Source: a bacterium (GTDB taxonomy: Bacteria > Desulfobacterota > JAPLJL01). Taken from it: a stretch of DNA of 43,088 nt. Positions 1 to 7,623 of the stretch are shown in pieces (the first letter of the stretch is position 1; each line of letters opens with the position of its first letter). The notes below the pieces were generated by a model, which searched no databases, was not told the DNA's origin, and saw only the letters and a list, made by a program, of their open reading frames with translations. Location of the stretch: positions 1-43,088 of the forward strand of contig JAQTNV010000031.1 of NCBI GenBank assembly GCA_028713675.1, in the 5' to 3' direction. The translations under genes and the position numbers were made by a program.

Positions 1-117
1 CAGGTTCTGGCGGGAGAGATCAATCCCGGAAAGGTCGGCCCCGGCCAGGTTTTTCCCGACCAGCTCCTTTTTTTCGGAAATGTATTCCAGAACCTGTGAA
101 CGGTTGAGGGCTTCCAT
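1..117 (-). CDS. Pentapeptide-repeat protein, N-terminal fragment (runs off left edge)
   Basis: Reading leftward from an ATG at 117-115, the frame stays open for 39 codons to the edge of the window. After a short helical-looking start (MEALNRSQVLEY) it reads NLAGADLSGIDLSRQNL, the A(D/N)Lxx spacing of pentapeptide-repeat proteins, which form a right-handed quadrilateral beta-helix. Only about three repeat turns are visible, so neither function nor length can be judged; family members range from DNA-mimicking gyrase protectors to structural proteins. The gene is divergent from the GH31 gene, with 93 bp between the two start codons. The frame and motif are seen directly; the family call rests on the motif alone. 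Confidence 0.7.
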   Translation of the reverse strand, partial: MEALNRSQVLEYISEKKELVGKNLAGADLSGIDLSRQNL

Positions 118-124
118 ACTTTAT

Positions 125-153
125 TTGCACATACCTGTCTGTCATTCTAGATA
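125..153 (+). promoter_or_regulatory. Candidate sigma70 promoter for the GH31 gene
   Basis: TTGCAC (125-130) and TAGATA (148-153) are separated by 17 bp, which would start transcription about 50 bp before the GH31 start codon. Agreement with the consensus is moderate and no activity is shown. Confidence 0.4.
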
Positions 154-210
154 TAAATGGTGATTAGCGTCAAATTGGGTTAGGATATTTTCAGACCGCC
201 AAAGGCAAAG

Positions 211-2874
211 ATGGCCCTCAGGCATTATCCGAAAATCATGATTTTCCTCGCCGGGTTTTCTTTTTTCCCGGTCGTTCCGGCCCCAGCGGAAATTCTGGAT
301 ACCGGGGTTGTCCGGATCAGCGTTTCGGCAAATTCCTTCCGGCTGGAATTTCAAAACAAACTGGGCGAGGTGTTTCTCTCCGGCTTGAACCGGGATTTTT
401 CCGATCCGCGCTACCAGGGGATGATTTTTTCCCCCGCGCCGTCAAGTTCGGAAGACGCGGGATATCTTTATCCCGGTTTTGCCTGGGAGGGCCGGTCCCA
501 GGAGGAAAGCCGGGAGTGGTACGGCTGCCGGGGGGGGGAGCTGGACGAGTCGGCGGCGGATGACTGGGTGGTTTCCTGCCCTCCCGAAGGCCCGGGGCAG
601 GATGGGATCAAAATCAGGATAAAGGTGGTGGATCTCGACATCATCCGGGTGGAAATAACCCCGGATTCAACCCGGGCCGTGGACCGGGTCAGCCTGGCCT
701 TCAATTCGGATTCCGAGGAACATTTCTTCGGCCTGGGGGAGAGGTTTAACGGGGTGGACCAAAAAGGCCGGACGGTCTACTGCTGGAGCGAGGAGGGCCC
801 GGTGGGCTTGGGCCTGGGTCCCGAGGTTCCCCCCTTTCCGGACGGATCCGGGGCCACTTATTGGCCGGTTCCATTTTTTCTCAGCAGCCGCGGATACGGG
901 ATGCTCCTGGATACCGGATACCGGACCAATTTCGAACTGACCTCGGTCTACCCGGACGCCTTCCGGCTGGAAACCGAGGGCCCGGGTTTGAAATTCTATC
1001 TTTTTTACGGACCCGATCCCCAGAAAATCATCTCCGATTTCACCTGGATGGGGGGCGGGAAACCGCCCCTCCCTCCCCGCTGGGTCTTCGCGCCCTGGAA
1101 CGACGCGGTCGGGGGGGAGCGGGAGGTGCGAAAAGTGGCGGAGACGATCCGGTCCAATCATATTCCTTCAGGGGTGATCTGGACCGAGGACTGGGCTTCC
1201 CCGCAGGGAAGTTACTCGGTCAACGAGGACTTTTATCCGCAACTCGGGCAGTTGATTGACGATCTTCACCAGGACGGATTCCGATTCCTGACTTATTACT
1301 GGCCTTACCTGATCGAGGGAACCCCGGAATTCAACGAAGGGGTTCAGGGACAATGGGTGGTAAAACGCCCGGACGGCGGGCCCTTTGTCTTCCCGGTCAT
1401 GTTCCGCCGGGTAGCCGAGGTGGACTTTACCAATATTTCCGCCGTCGTCTGGTACCAGTCCCTGCTCAAGCGGGGAATCAGCCTGGGTTTTGACGGCTGG
1501 ATGTTTGACTTCGGTGAATATACCCCGGCCTCCGCCAGCTTCTCGGACGGCCGGAGCGGCCGGGAGATGCATAACCGCTACCCGTTTTTCGCCCAAAGCG
1601 TGGTCAGGGACATTTTGTCCAGTGAACACGAGGACGGCGATTTTGCCTTTTTCTCCCGGTCGGGTTACCTGGGGTCGCAGGGCCAGGTGGATATCGCCTG
1701 GCCGGGTGACCAGAACACCTCCTGGGAAGCGGCGGATGGACTTCCCTCGGTTATTCCCGCCGGCCTTTCCCTGGGATTGTCCGGGGTGGCCCTGTTCGGC
1801 CCCGACATCGGCGGCTATCATTCGGTTTTTTCCGCCAATACCGACCGCGAACTATTTTACCGCTGGGTCCAGGTCGGGGCGCTCTCGCCCATCATGCGGA
1901 CCCACCATGGCTGGCCGGGAGGAAACTGGTCTTTCGATACCGACCAGGAGACCCTGGAACTCTATCGGGAATACGCGCGCCTGCATACGCGGCTTTTCCC
2001 CTACCTGTACGCTTACGCCGCCCGGGCGCACGAGACCGGGCTTCCGATCATGCGGCATCTTTTTCTCCAGTATCCCAACGATCCCGAGGTTTTCGGCCTC
2101 GATTACGAGTACCTGCTGGGGGAGGAGATCCTGGTGGCCCCGGTGCTTTCCGCCGGAGCCCGGGAACAGAGGTTGTATCTTCCCTACGGCACCTGGTTCG
2201 ATTTCTGGACCGACCGGAGTTACGCCGGCCCGGGATGGATCACGGTCTCCGCCCCGTTGGATCGAATCCCCCTCCTGGTCCGGTCGGGAACCATAATCCC
2301 GATGCTTAATCCCGAGGTGGAAACCCTATGGTCAGCAACGGGGTCATGGCTCCAGGGTAACAGCGATGGAGAACTCCGCGTCCAGGTTTATCTCCCCGAG
2401 TCAACCAACCAGATTGCGGGAGCCAGTTTCGAACTCGCGGACGGGACCAGTATTTCCCTGGACGGTCGGAAAGGCGGGTGGCCGGTGCTGCCCACAAAGA
2501 TAGAGAGCACACATAGCCAGCAGATCATTCCGGAAGAGAAAACCTCATTGGGCTTCGCCAATTCGACCCCGTCCTGGTTTTACGATCGGGCTTCTCAGCG
2601 GTTGAGGATTAAAATCCAGGCCGCAAAAGAATTGCTTACTTCCGGCCCGATCGGTGATGACCAGGTCGGGCTGGTTATTTCGATTGCCGGAGAGGTCCAG
2701 AGATTGTATGAGTTTTCCATCTTCTATCCGCAGCCGGAAGCGGAAGGATGCGCGGTTTCGCGCCCGGAACGGACACCCGCGGCCTACTGGTGGCTTCCGG
2801 TGATACTGTTTCTGATCATTTTCGGCGGGTCTTTTCTGCGGTCCTGGGTGAGAAAAATAAGGACAAGAAATTGA
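211..2874 (+). CDS. GH31 family glycoside hydrolase, YihQ-like clade, exported and membrane-anchored
   Basis: An 887-residue retaining alpha-glycosidase of family GH31. The N-terminus is a signal peptide with a likely cut after PAPA, and the C-terminus carries a membrane helix (about residues 860-880) followed by a basic tail, so the enzyme is probably anchored with the catalytic domain outside the cytoplasm. The catalytic barrel shows the nucleophile in WMFDFGEY (Asp433) and the acid/base in WPGDQNTSW (Asp500), followed by GPDIGGY and MRTHHG. The order and 67-residue spacing of the two aspartates match the sulfoquinovosidase YihQ better than typical alpha-glucosidases or alpha-xylosidases. 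The loop after WTEDW is short, and I do not see the Arg/Trp pair that YihQ-type enzymes use to hold the sulfonate, so the substrate is uncertain. The ATG at 211 has only a weak ribosome site; an ATG at 238 would still leave a signal sequence. Confidence 0.85.
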   Translation: MALRHYPKIMIFLAGFSFFPVVPAPAEILDTGVVRISVSANSFRLEFQNKLGEVFLSGLNRDFSDPRYQGMIFSPAPSSSEDAGYLYPGFAWEGRSQEESREWYGCRGGELDESAADDWVVSCPPEGPGQDGIKIRIKVVDLDIIRVEITPDSTRAVDRVSLAFNSDSEEHFFGLGERFNGVDQKGRTVYCWSEEGPVGLGLGPEVPPFPDGSGATYWPVPFFLSSRGYGMLLDTGYRTNFELTSVYPDAFRLETEGPGLKFYLFYGPDPQKIISDFTWMGGGKPPLPPRWVFAPWNDAVGGEREVRKVAETIRSNHIPSGVIWTEDWASPQGSYSVNEDFYPQLGQLIDDLHQDGFRFLTYYWPYLIEGTPEFNEGVQGQWVVKRPDGGPFVFPVMFRRVAEVDFTNISAVVWYQSLLKRGISLGFDGWMFDFGEYTPASASFSDGRSGREMHNRYPFFAQSVVRDILSSEHEDGDFAFFSRSGYLGSQGQVDIAWPGDQNTSWEAADGLPSVIPAGLSLGLSGVALFGPDIGGYHSVFSANTDRELFYRWVQVGALSPIMRTHHGWPGGNWSFDTDQETLELYREYARLHTRLFPYLYAYAARAHETGLPIMRHLFLQYPNDPEVFGLDYEYLLGEEILVAPVLSAGAREQRLYLPYGTWFDFWTDRSYAGPGWITVSAPLDRIPLLVRSGTIIPMLNPEVETLWSATGSWLQGNSDGELRVQVYLPESTNQIAGASFELADGTSISLDGRKGGWPVLPTKIESTHSQQIIPEEKTSLGFANSTPSWFYDRASQRLRIKIQAAKELLTSGPIGDDQVGLVISIAGEVQRLYEFSIFYPQPEAEGCAVSRPERTPAAYWWLPVILFLIIFGGSFLRSWVRKIRTRN

Positions 2875-3103
2875 GTGATGATTTCAAAAGTTTCAATTGC
2901 GAACGAGTCCGGCCTGGCGGCAATAGCCGTTCAATGAAAAAAACGACCGATCCCTGAAAATATCAGCCCATTTCTGAAGAATTCCGTGCCAAAATAATCC
3001 CCGCAGACTAAACTCCTGACAATGTAAGCGGCATTAATATAGAAATCAGAAGGCTATTACGTTCGATTTGATTGCTTTCCCAGGGAAAAAGGGAGGGTAA
3101 AAG

Positions 3104-4030
3104 GTGAGCAGAATAGCGTTGATTTTCAATCCTAATGCCAGGAAAGGCCGGGGAGGAAAAAAATTCCTTTCCGACATCAAATCGGTGATGGACGGGCGGG
3201 GTGAAATCATCGTCACCGAAAACGTTCAGGACATTCCCCGGGCCATCTCCCGTTTAAAAGATATCGATTTCAGCGTTCTGGGACTTTACGGCGGGGATGG
3301 AACGGCTTTTCACACCCTGACCAATTACATCCAGCAGGATGGGTATCGTCCCCTTCCGCAGGTGCTTCTCCTGCAGGGCGGAACCATGAACGTGGTCATG
3401 GCCTATTTCAAAAGCGGGGTCGGCCCGTCGGAGATGTTCAAGAAACTCCTCGCGAAAGCCCAGAAAGGCGAGCCGTTCGAGACGGTACCCGTGAATCTCC
3501 TCCGGGTCAATGACAATTATGGCTTCACCGTCGGCATCGCCATGCCGGCCAAGCTGGTGGCCGCCTACCAGGAAGGGGGCGACATCGGGATCAACAAATC
3601 CTTCCGGGTCACCGCGCGCCTGATCGGTTCTTCCATCGTCGAAGGGGAGTTTGCCCGCCGGCTCTTCACCCCCATCCCGGCCAAGCTTTTCGTGGACGGG
3701 AAGGAGGCCCCGCTGAAAAGCTTTTCCGCGATCATAGCTTCCACCATCAATAATTGCGGGTTCGGGTTCCATCCTTTTTACCGGGCGGAGGAAAAACCGG
3801 GCTGTTTCCATCTTCTCGCCACCGATGAAAAACCGGGAAGGATTGTCCGCCATATCGCGAGCATCCGAAAGGCGGAGGCGGTCAAGGGCCTTTCCCTGAT
3901 TGATGAAGTGGCGAGCCAGGTCCGGGTGGAGCTTCCCGAACCCGGGAAAGTCATGATGGAGGGGGAATTCTTCGAGGCCCGCGACGTCGTGATCCGGACC
4001 GGCCCCCGGATCAACCTGATCGTCGGTTAA
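3104..4030 (+). CDS. Diacylglycerol kinase catalytic-domain lipid kinase (YegS/DgkB-like)
   Basis: A 308-residue soluble protein of the DAGK_cat family, which phosphorylates lipid alcohols such as diacylglycerol with ATP. It opens with a beta strand and phosphate loop (IFNPNARKGRG), then has the nucleotide-binding GGDGT motif near residue 65 and LQGGTMNVVM, where many relatives have GTGN-D. The length fits the family (about 300). The start is GTG at 3104, chosen for its strong ribosome site GGGAGGG at 3091-3097. It is a paralogue of the gene at 18878-19816, sharing the GGTMN signature, an FxRR(L/M) segment and an FYRAEE/LYRAEE block. It stands alone, with more than 170 bp on each side. The physiological lipid substrate cannot be told from sequence. 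Confidence 0.85.
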   Translation: MSRIALIFNPNARKGRGGKKFLSDIKSVMDGRGEIIVTENVQDIPRAISRLKDIDFSVLGLYGGDGTAFHTLTNYIQQDGYRPLPQVLLLQGGTMNVVMAYFKSGVGPSEMFKKLLAKAQKGEPFETVPVNLLRVNDNYGFTVGIAMPAKLVAAYQEGGDIGINKSFRVTARLIGSSIVEGEFARRLFTPIPAKLFVDGKEAPLKSFSAIIASTINNCGFGFHPFYRAEEKPGCFHLLATDEKPGRIVRHIASIRKAEAVKGLSLIDEVASQVRVELPEPGKVMMEGEFFEARDVVIRTGPRINLIVG

Positions 4031-4128
4031 CCCAGCCAAGCACTTTTGAAATCTAAGGAAGTTCGAAATCGCCGGTTCTTTTGGTAATTTTATCCTGACA
4101 ATTGAGGATATCGGATCCACTATCTGGC

Positions 4129-4166
4129 GGGTATTCCTACCCAACGCATATATATGCTAATATAAT
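4129..4166 (+). promoter_or_regulatory. Leader of the rpsF gene: hairpin, palindrome and TATAAT box
   Basis: Before rpsF there is a small hairpin (GGGTA 4129-4133 with TACCC 4138-4142), a perfect 12-bp palindrome GCATATATATGC (4146-4157) and a consensus -10 box TATAAT (4161-4166). No good -35 lies at the expected distance, so the promoter call is weak. I do not recognise the S6:S18-binding leader motif here. Confidence 0.35.
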
Positions 4167-4210
4167 TGCCTTGGAGTGTTTAAATTATTATTTTTAATTC
4201 AGGAGGTGTC

Positions 4211-4660
4211 ATGCGGAAGTACGAGACTTTTTACCTCACCGACGGCCAGCCCGACTTGATCGAAAAGATCAATGCCCGGGTCAAGGAAGTAGTCGAGCAG
4301 AATCAGGGTGTCTTCTTGAAGGCCGAAAACTGGGGAACCCGGCAGCTGGCTTATCACATCAAGAGGGTACAGCAGGGAAATTACATCCGCCTGGAGTACG
4401 AGCTGGCTCCCGCGCAGATAGGGGAGATTAATCGCGCGCTCCGGTTCCAGGAAGGGGTGATCCGGTTCCGGACCCATCTGGTCAAAGGAGAGACCCTTTT
4501 CGCTCCTTACGAGTCGTCCGAGCAATTCGCCCGGGAACCCCGGCACTATACCCCGCAGGAAGATGCTCCGCGCGAGGTTTTGGCCCCGGTCAAGGAAGCT
4601 CCTGTGCCGGTGCCGGTCGGGGAAGATACCGGGAAAGCCGAGAAGCAGGAAGGGCAATAA
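4211..4660 (+). CDS. rpsF: 30S ribosomal protein bS6
   Basis: The first about 100 residues are a clear bS6: MRKYETFYLT, the RQLAYHIKRVQQGNY segment and a VIRFRTHLV strand near the end of the core domain. bS6 binds 16S rRNA with bS18 in the platform of the small subunit. The protein is 149 residues, longer than the usual 95-135, because of an acidic, Pro/Glu-rich tail (about residues 115-149), which is common and variable in this family. AGGAGGTG at 4201-4208 sits right before the ATG. ssb follows in the same direction 96 bp later, as in many bacteria, but the usual partners rpsR and rplI are absent and an amino-acid biosynthesis gene follows ssb instead. Confidence 0.95.
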   Translation: MRKYETFYLTDGQPDLIEKINARVKEVVEQNQGVFLKAENWGTRQLAYHIKRVQQGNYIRLEYELAPAQIGEINRALRFQEGVIRFRTHLVKGETLFAPYESSEQFAREPRHYTPQEDAPREVLAPVKEAPVPVPVGEDTGKAEKQEGQ

Positions 4661-4756
4661 CGGCGGTCCTGATTTTCCGGGTGTGGACCGGAAAATCCGC
4701 GATTTAGGTTCTCCCGGGAAACGGGGGAGAGGGATGACGGCGAAAGGAGAGGGGGA

Positions 4757-5224
4757 ATGGGAAGCTATAGTTATAGCAAGGTAATCCTGCTCGGGAACCT
4801 GACCCGGGACCCGGAGCTTCGTTATACCCCCGGCGGCACCGCGGTGGCTTCCTTCGCCCTCGCGATTAACCATCGTTATCGGGCTTCGGGGCAAGGAGAG
4901 GAACCCGCCCCGCATGCCGAGGGCGACAAATCCAAAGAATACAAAGAAGAGGTCAGCTATATCGACATCGTCGTTTTCGGGAAACAGGGAGAAAACTGCG
5001 CGGAGTATTTAAACAAGGGCCGGCTGGCCCTGGTCGAGGGCCGGATCCGGCAGAGGCGTTGGGAAAGCCAGGACGGCCAGAAGCGCAATAAAGTCGAAGT
5101 GGTGGCCAACACCGTCCGCTTCCTGCCTTCGGGGGGAGATTCCCGGAACCGCGGCAAGGATTATTCGGAAGAGCCGCCCGAGGAAGATCACGCCAAGGGG
5201 CCGGAAGAAGACATCCCGTTTTAA
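4757..5224 (+). CDS. ssb: Single-stranded DNA-binding protein
   Basis: A 155-residue SSB with one OB fold (about 1-115) and the diagnostic acidic C-terminal tip EEDIPF, which docks partner proteins such as RecO, Exo I and PriA. Core motifs are KVILLGNLTRDPELRYTPGG, VSYIDIVVFGKQ and ALVEGRIRQRRWE. A charged insert (about residues 40-60, containing ASGQGEEPAPHAEG) lengthens the loop before the strand that normally reads as the W-x-x-V strand. The ATG at 4757 follows the purine-rich AAAGGAGAGGGGGA. It lies downstream of rpsF in the conserved rpsF-ssb order. Confidence 0.95.
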   Translation: MGSYSYSKVILLGNLTRDPELRYTPGGTAVASFALAINHRYRASGQGEEPAPHAEGDKSKEYKEEVSYIDIVVFGKQGENCAEYLNKGRLALVEGRIRQRRWESQDGQKRNKVEVVANTVRFLPSGGDSRNRGKDYSEEPPEEDHAKGPEEDIPF

Positions 5225-5230
5225 AACAAA

Positions 5231-5274
5231 TCCCAATAACCAAGCTCCAATTACCAAACTTCAATTACCAAACG
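5231..5274. repeat. Degenerate heptamer array (CCAATTA/CCAAACT type)
   Basis: Downstream of ssb the sequence splits into consecutive 7-bp words: CCAATAA, CCAAGCT, CCAATTA, CCAAACT, TCAATTA, CCAAACG. Neighbouring words alternate, giving a 14-bp pattern. It is one of several intergenic heptamer arrays in this window. Confidence 0.6.
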
Positions 5275-5357
5275 ATAAAAAGGCTGAGTCAATCGGTTGC
5301 GGTTGCGCGGCTTGTTTCGGTTGGGTCATACGGCAGCAGTATAAATAAAAACGAAAA

Positions 5358-6245
5358 ATGAGAATTTATTATTTCGGGCCGGAAGGTAGTTTCAGCGAGG
5401 AAGCGGCCCTTCAGCGCTTCGGCCGGCGGGGTGAGTATTTTCCCATCCGGGAAACCTTCGGGGTTTTCCGGGCGGTGAAAAAAGATCCCCAGGCGATCGG
5501 GGTGGTCCCGATTGAGAACTCCGCCCGGGGAGCGGTTTACGAAGTGGTGGACCAGGTGATGCTGGATGATTTCAGCCGGAGCGGGCTTTCCATCCTCGAG
5601 GAATTGTCACTTCCCATCGTTCTCTCGCTCCTGGTTAACCCCCAAGTGTCGGGTCCGCGGGGCAATAAGGCGGAGAGGCGGGCTTCTCCGCGTTTTGTCG
5701 AAACCAGCCGGAAGATCAAGCGGGTTTATTCACACCCCATTCAGCTGTCGTTTTGCCGCGACTGGGTCCAGGATAATATCCCGGGCGCCAAGCTGATGGA
5801 AAAAATCAGCACCTCCGAGGCGGCCCAGGCGGCCCGGCGGGACGAGGGCGGGGCCGCGATCGCCAACCTCCGGGCGGCCCGGATCTACAAATTAAATGTG
5901 CTTCTCCCCGAGATTGAAAATCTGGGAACGAATATCACCAACTTTTTCGTGATCGGGAGAAAACCAGGCCGCCCCGCGGCCAAGTCGAAAACCGGGATTG
6001 TTTTCTCCCTGGAGCATCGTCCCGGCTCGCTCTACCGCGCCCTGGGGGTTCTCCACCGGAATAAAATCAACATGACCAAGATTATCTCCAGACCGAAACC
6101 GCAAATGGTTGGGGAATACAATTTTTTTGTCGAGGTGGAAGGCCACCGGCAGAACCCCAGAATCAGGGAAGCCCTCCGGATGCTTTTGCGGCATACCCTG
6201 ACGCTGACGGTGATCGGGTCGTATCCGCTGATTAAGCTGAAATAA
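5358..6245 (+). CDS. pheA: Prephenate dehydratase with C-terminal ACT domain
   Basis: A 295-residue enzyme of phenylalanine synthesis, converting prephenate to phenylpyruvate. The N-terminal domain opens with YFGPEGSFSEEAA and shows VPIENSARGAV, YSHPIQLSFC and a STSEAAQAA segment. The ACT regulatory domain (about 215-290) has the SLEHRPGSL and ISRP elements that form the phenylalanine-binding site in this family. The usual catalytic T-R-F triplet reads T194-N195-F196 (in NITNFFVIG): the threonine is kept but the arginine is not, which is unusual. A basic insert of about 15-20 residues around 100-115 (GPRGNKAERR) is also longer than normal. There is no chorismate mutase domain, so this is the monofunctional form. 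The ribosome site before the ATG is weak. Confidence 0.9.
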   Translation: MRIYYFGPEGSFSEEAALQRFGRRGEYFPIRETFGVFRAVKKDPQAIGVVPIENSARGAVYEVVDQVMLDDFSRSGLSILEELSLPIVLSLLVNPQVSGPRGNKAERRASPRFVETSRKIKRVYSHPIQLSFCRDWVQDNIPGAKLMEKISTSEAAQAARRDEGGAAIANLRAARIYKLNVLLPEIENLGTNITNFFVIGRKPGRPAAKSKTGIVFSLEHRPGSLYRALGVLHRNKINMTKIISRPKPQMVGEYNFFVEVEGHRQNPRIREALRMLLRHTLTLTVIGSYPLIKLK

Positions 6246-6260
6246 TAAAAACTTTTTAGG

Positions 6261-6288
6261 GTAGACGGTAGACAGTAGACGGTAGACG
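6261..6288. repeat. Heptanucleotide array (GTAGACG)x4
   Basis: Four head-to-tail copies of GTAGACG, the second with A in place of the last G. It lies 16 bp after the pheA stop codon. Confidence 0.9.
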
Positions 6289-6338
6289 GGGAAAATAATT
6301 TCTCTATCGTCATAGTGTTTGTCATTATCCGCACCATT

Positions 6339-6383
6339 AATGGGCATCAGCAAGCTGATGCGCTCCAAATAAATCAGAAAAAG
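6339..6383. repeat. 45-bp dispersed repeat, copy 1
   Basis: A 45-bp sequence beginning AATGGGCATCAGCAAG with an internal hairpin (GCATCAG / CTGATGC). The second copy at 7472-7516 differs at one base. Each copy lies a short way 3' of one of the two PlsC-like genes. Confidence 0.9.
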
Positions 6384-6432
6384 CCCGAGTGGGAGGGGAC
6401 AAGCCCCTCCCCTACAGTTCATTTATATTTTT

Positions 6433-6540
6433 GTCATTCCCGGGGAAGCGGGAATCCAGGATTTCCTGTAAAAACAGGAATCAATAGCTCCCCGCTTTCG
6501 CGGGGACGACATCTGGATCCCTGCTTTCGCAGGGATGACA
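6433..6540. repeat. REP-like palindromic intergenic element
   Basis: Nested palindromes run from GTCATTCCC through GCGGGAATCCAG to CTGGATCCCTGC and GCAGGGATGAC, with two inner stems (CCTGT/ACAGG and CCCCGC/GCGGGG). It resembles the GTCATTCCCGC...GGAATCCAG interspersed repeats found in many proteobacterial genomes. The gap 6246-6557 is otherwise made of the heptamer array and the 45-bp repeat and holds no gene. Confidence 0.75.
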
Positions 6541-6557
6541 GATTTCGGATTAATAAA

Positions 6558-7301
6558 TTAAGGCTTGTGACTTGATTCCGGACGGGTGGTACCGAGTTCC
6601 TGGCCCGAAAGCGCGGCTACGGTTTTCCGGGCATTTTCCAGGATTTCCACCAGCTGCGAGCCAATCTCTGAAACCATAAAAGGTTTGCCGATGGAAAGGA
6701 CCGCCTGAGCGGGACGGGGAAGCCGTGCGCCCTTGGGCAGGACGTCTCCCGTTCCCAGAATCCCCATCGGGATAATCGGGACCCCGGTTTCCTGGGCCAG
6801 GATAAACGCCCCCGGTTTGAAGGGGTAAATCATTCCATCCGTGCTTCTGGTCGACTCGGCGAAGAAGTGAATGGAAGCGCCTTTTTTCTCCAAAATGTTT
6901 TTAGCTTGGTCAAGAATTTTCTGCAAGCTGCCTTTCCCCCGATCAACCTTGATATGCCCGGCGAGGGAAAGCGCCCAGCCGAAAAAGGGGATCCGAAAAA
7001 GCTCGCGCTTCGCCAGGAAACGATATTTGGACGGGAGCTTGCCCTGAAGGATCACAGAGTCAAAGTGACTAATATGATTGGAAATGAAAATGTATTTGTG
7101 GTGAGGATGAATGTTTTCCATTCCGAAAATTTGTACCTTGACGCCGGAGGAGAAAAGCAGGACGTTAGCCCAGAACTTGCTGATGTGGCCCCCAAAGGTC
7201 CAGGCCAGGTTAAAAATCCGGAGAAAAGCGAGGATGATGGTGACGGCCGGGGTGAGCAGGAAGAGGGTGAGAATGAATAAAATATATCTAATATATTTCA
7301 T
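6558..7301 (-). CDS. PlsC-like 1-acyl-sn-glycerol-3-phosphate acyltransferase, paralogue 1
   Basis: A 247-residue LPLAT-family acyltransferase, expected to transfer an acyl chain to lysophosphatidate or a similar acceptor at the inner membrane. The N-terminus is hydrophobic (about 1-30). The catalytic HX4D motif is NHISHFD (His76, Asp81), RELFRIPFFGWAL is the second block, FAESTRSTDG replaces the usual EGTRS block, and VPIIPMGI is the last motif. It is closely related along its whole length to the next gene upstream (7624-8373), from which it is separated by 322 bp of repeat-containing sequence. The ATG has no clear ribosome site. The acceptor lipid cannot be assigned. Confidence 0.85.
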   Translation of the reverse strand: MKYIRYILFILTLFLLTPAVTIILAFLRIFNLAWTFGGHISKFWANVLLFSSGVKVQIFGMENIHPHHKYIFISNHISHFDSVILQGKLPSKYRFLAKRELFRIPFFGWALSLAGHIKVDRGKGSLQKILDQAKNILEKKGASIHFFAESTRSTDGMIYPFKPGAFILAQETGVPIIPMGILGTGDVLPKGARLPRPAQAVLSIGKPFMVSEIGSQLVEILENARKTVAALSGQELGTTRPESSHKP

Positions 7302-7471
7302 TTTCTTAGTCCAGGGTTCAAAATCCGAAATTTGTATTATAACAATTACCTTTATTTTGAAAATCCCTTATCCCGGTCGAAGCCGGATCTTACCTGACCG
7401 AGCATCGGGCCAGGCAGGCAGGCTTTTGACAACGGAGGAATAAATCTAAAAATGTATTTGGTATTTCAAAT

Positions 7472-7516
7472 AATGGGCATCAGCAAGCTGATGCGCTCCA
7501 AGTAAATCAGAAAAAG
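7472..7516. repeat. 45-bp dispersed repeat, copy 2
   Basis: Matches 6339-6383 at 44 of 45 positions by eye and has the same orientation. The surrounding gap 7302-7623 shows no gene; after the repeat it continues with GGGGCGGGGTTTA and a CTGATTCAGG...CCTGAATCAG-type dyad region. Confidence 0.9.
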
Positions 7517-7623
7517 TAGGGGCGGGGTTTACCTGATTCAGGACCCGAATCAGGATGTGCCGAGAATGGAGCCCGCGGAAGGGCTTCACGCTCAGGACTG
7601 GTGACAGGAAAAGCCGGTTTGAA

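Noticed and set aside
2748-2957. 69-codon plus-strand frame across the end of the GH31 gene
   Set aside because: It overlaps the GH31 C-terminus in another frame, lacks a ribosome site and has no recognisable protein features.
6315-6575. 86-codon plus-strand frame between pheA and plsC
   Set aside because: It is made of the 45-bp repeat and REP-like palindromes; the predicted sequence is repeat-derived.
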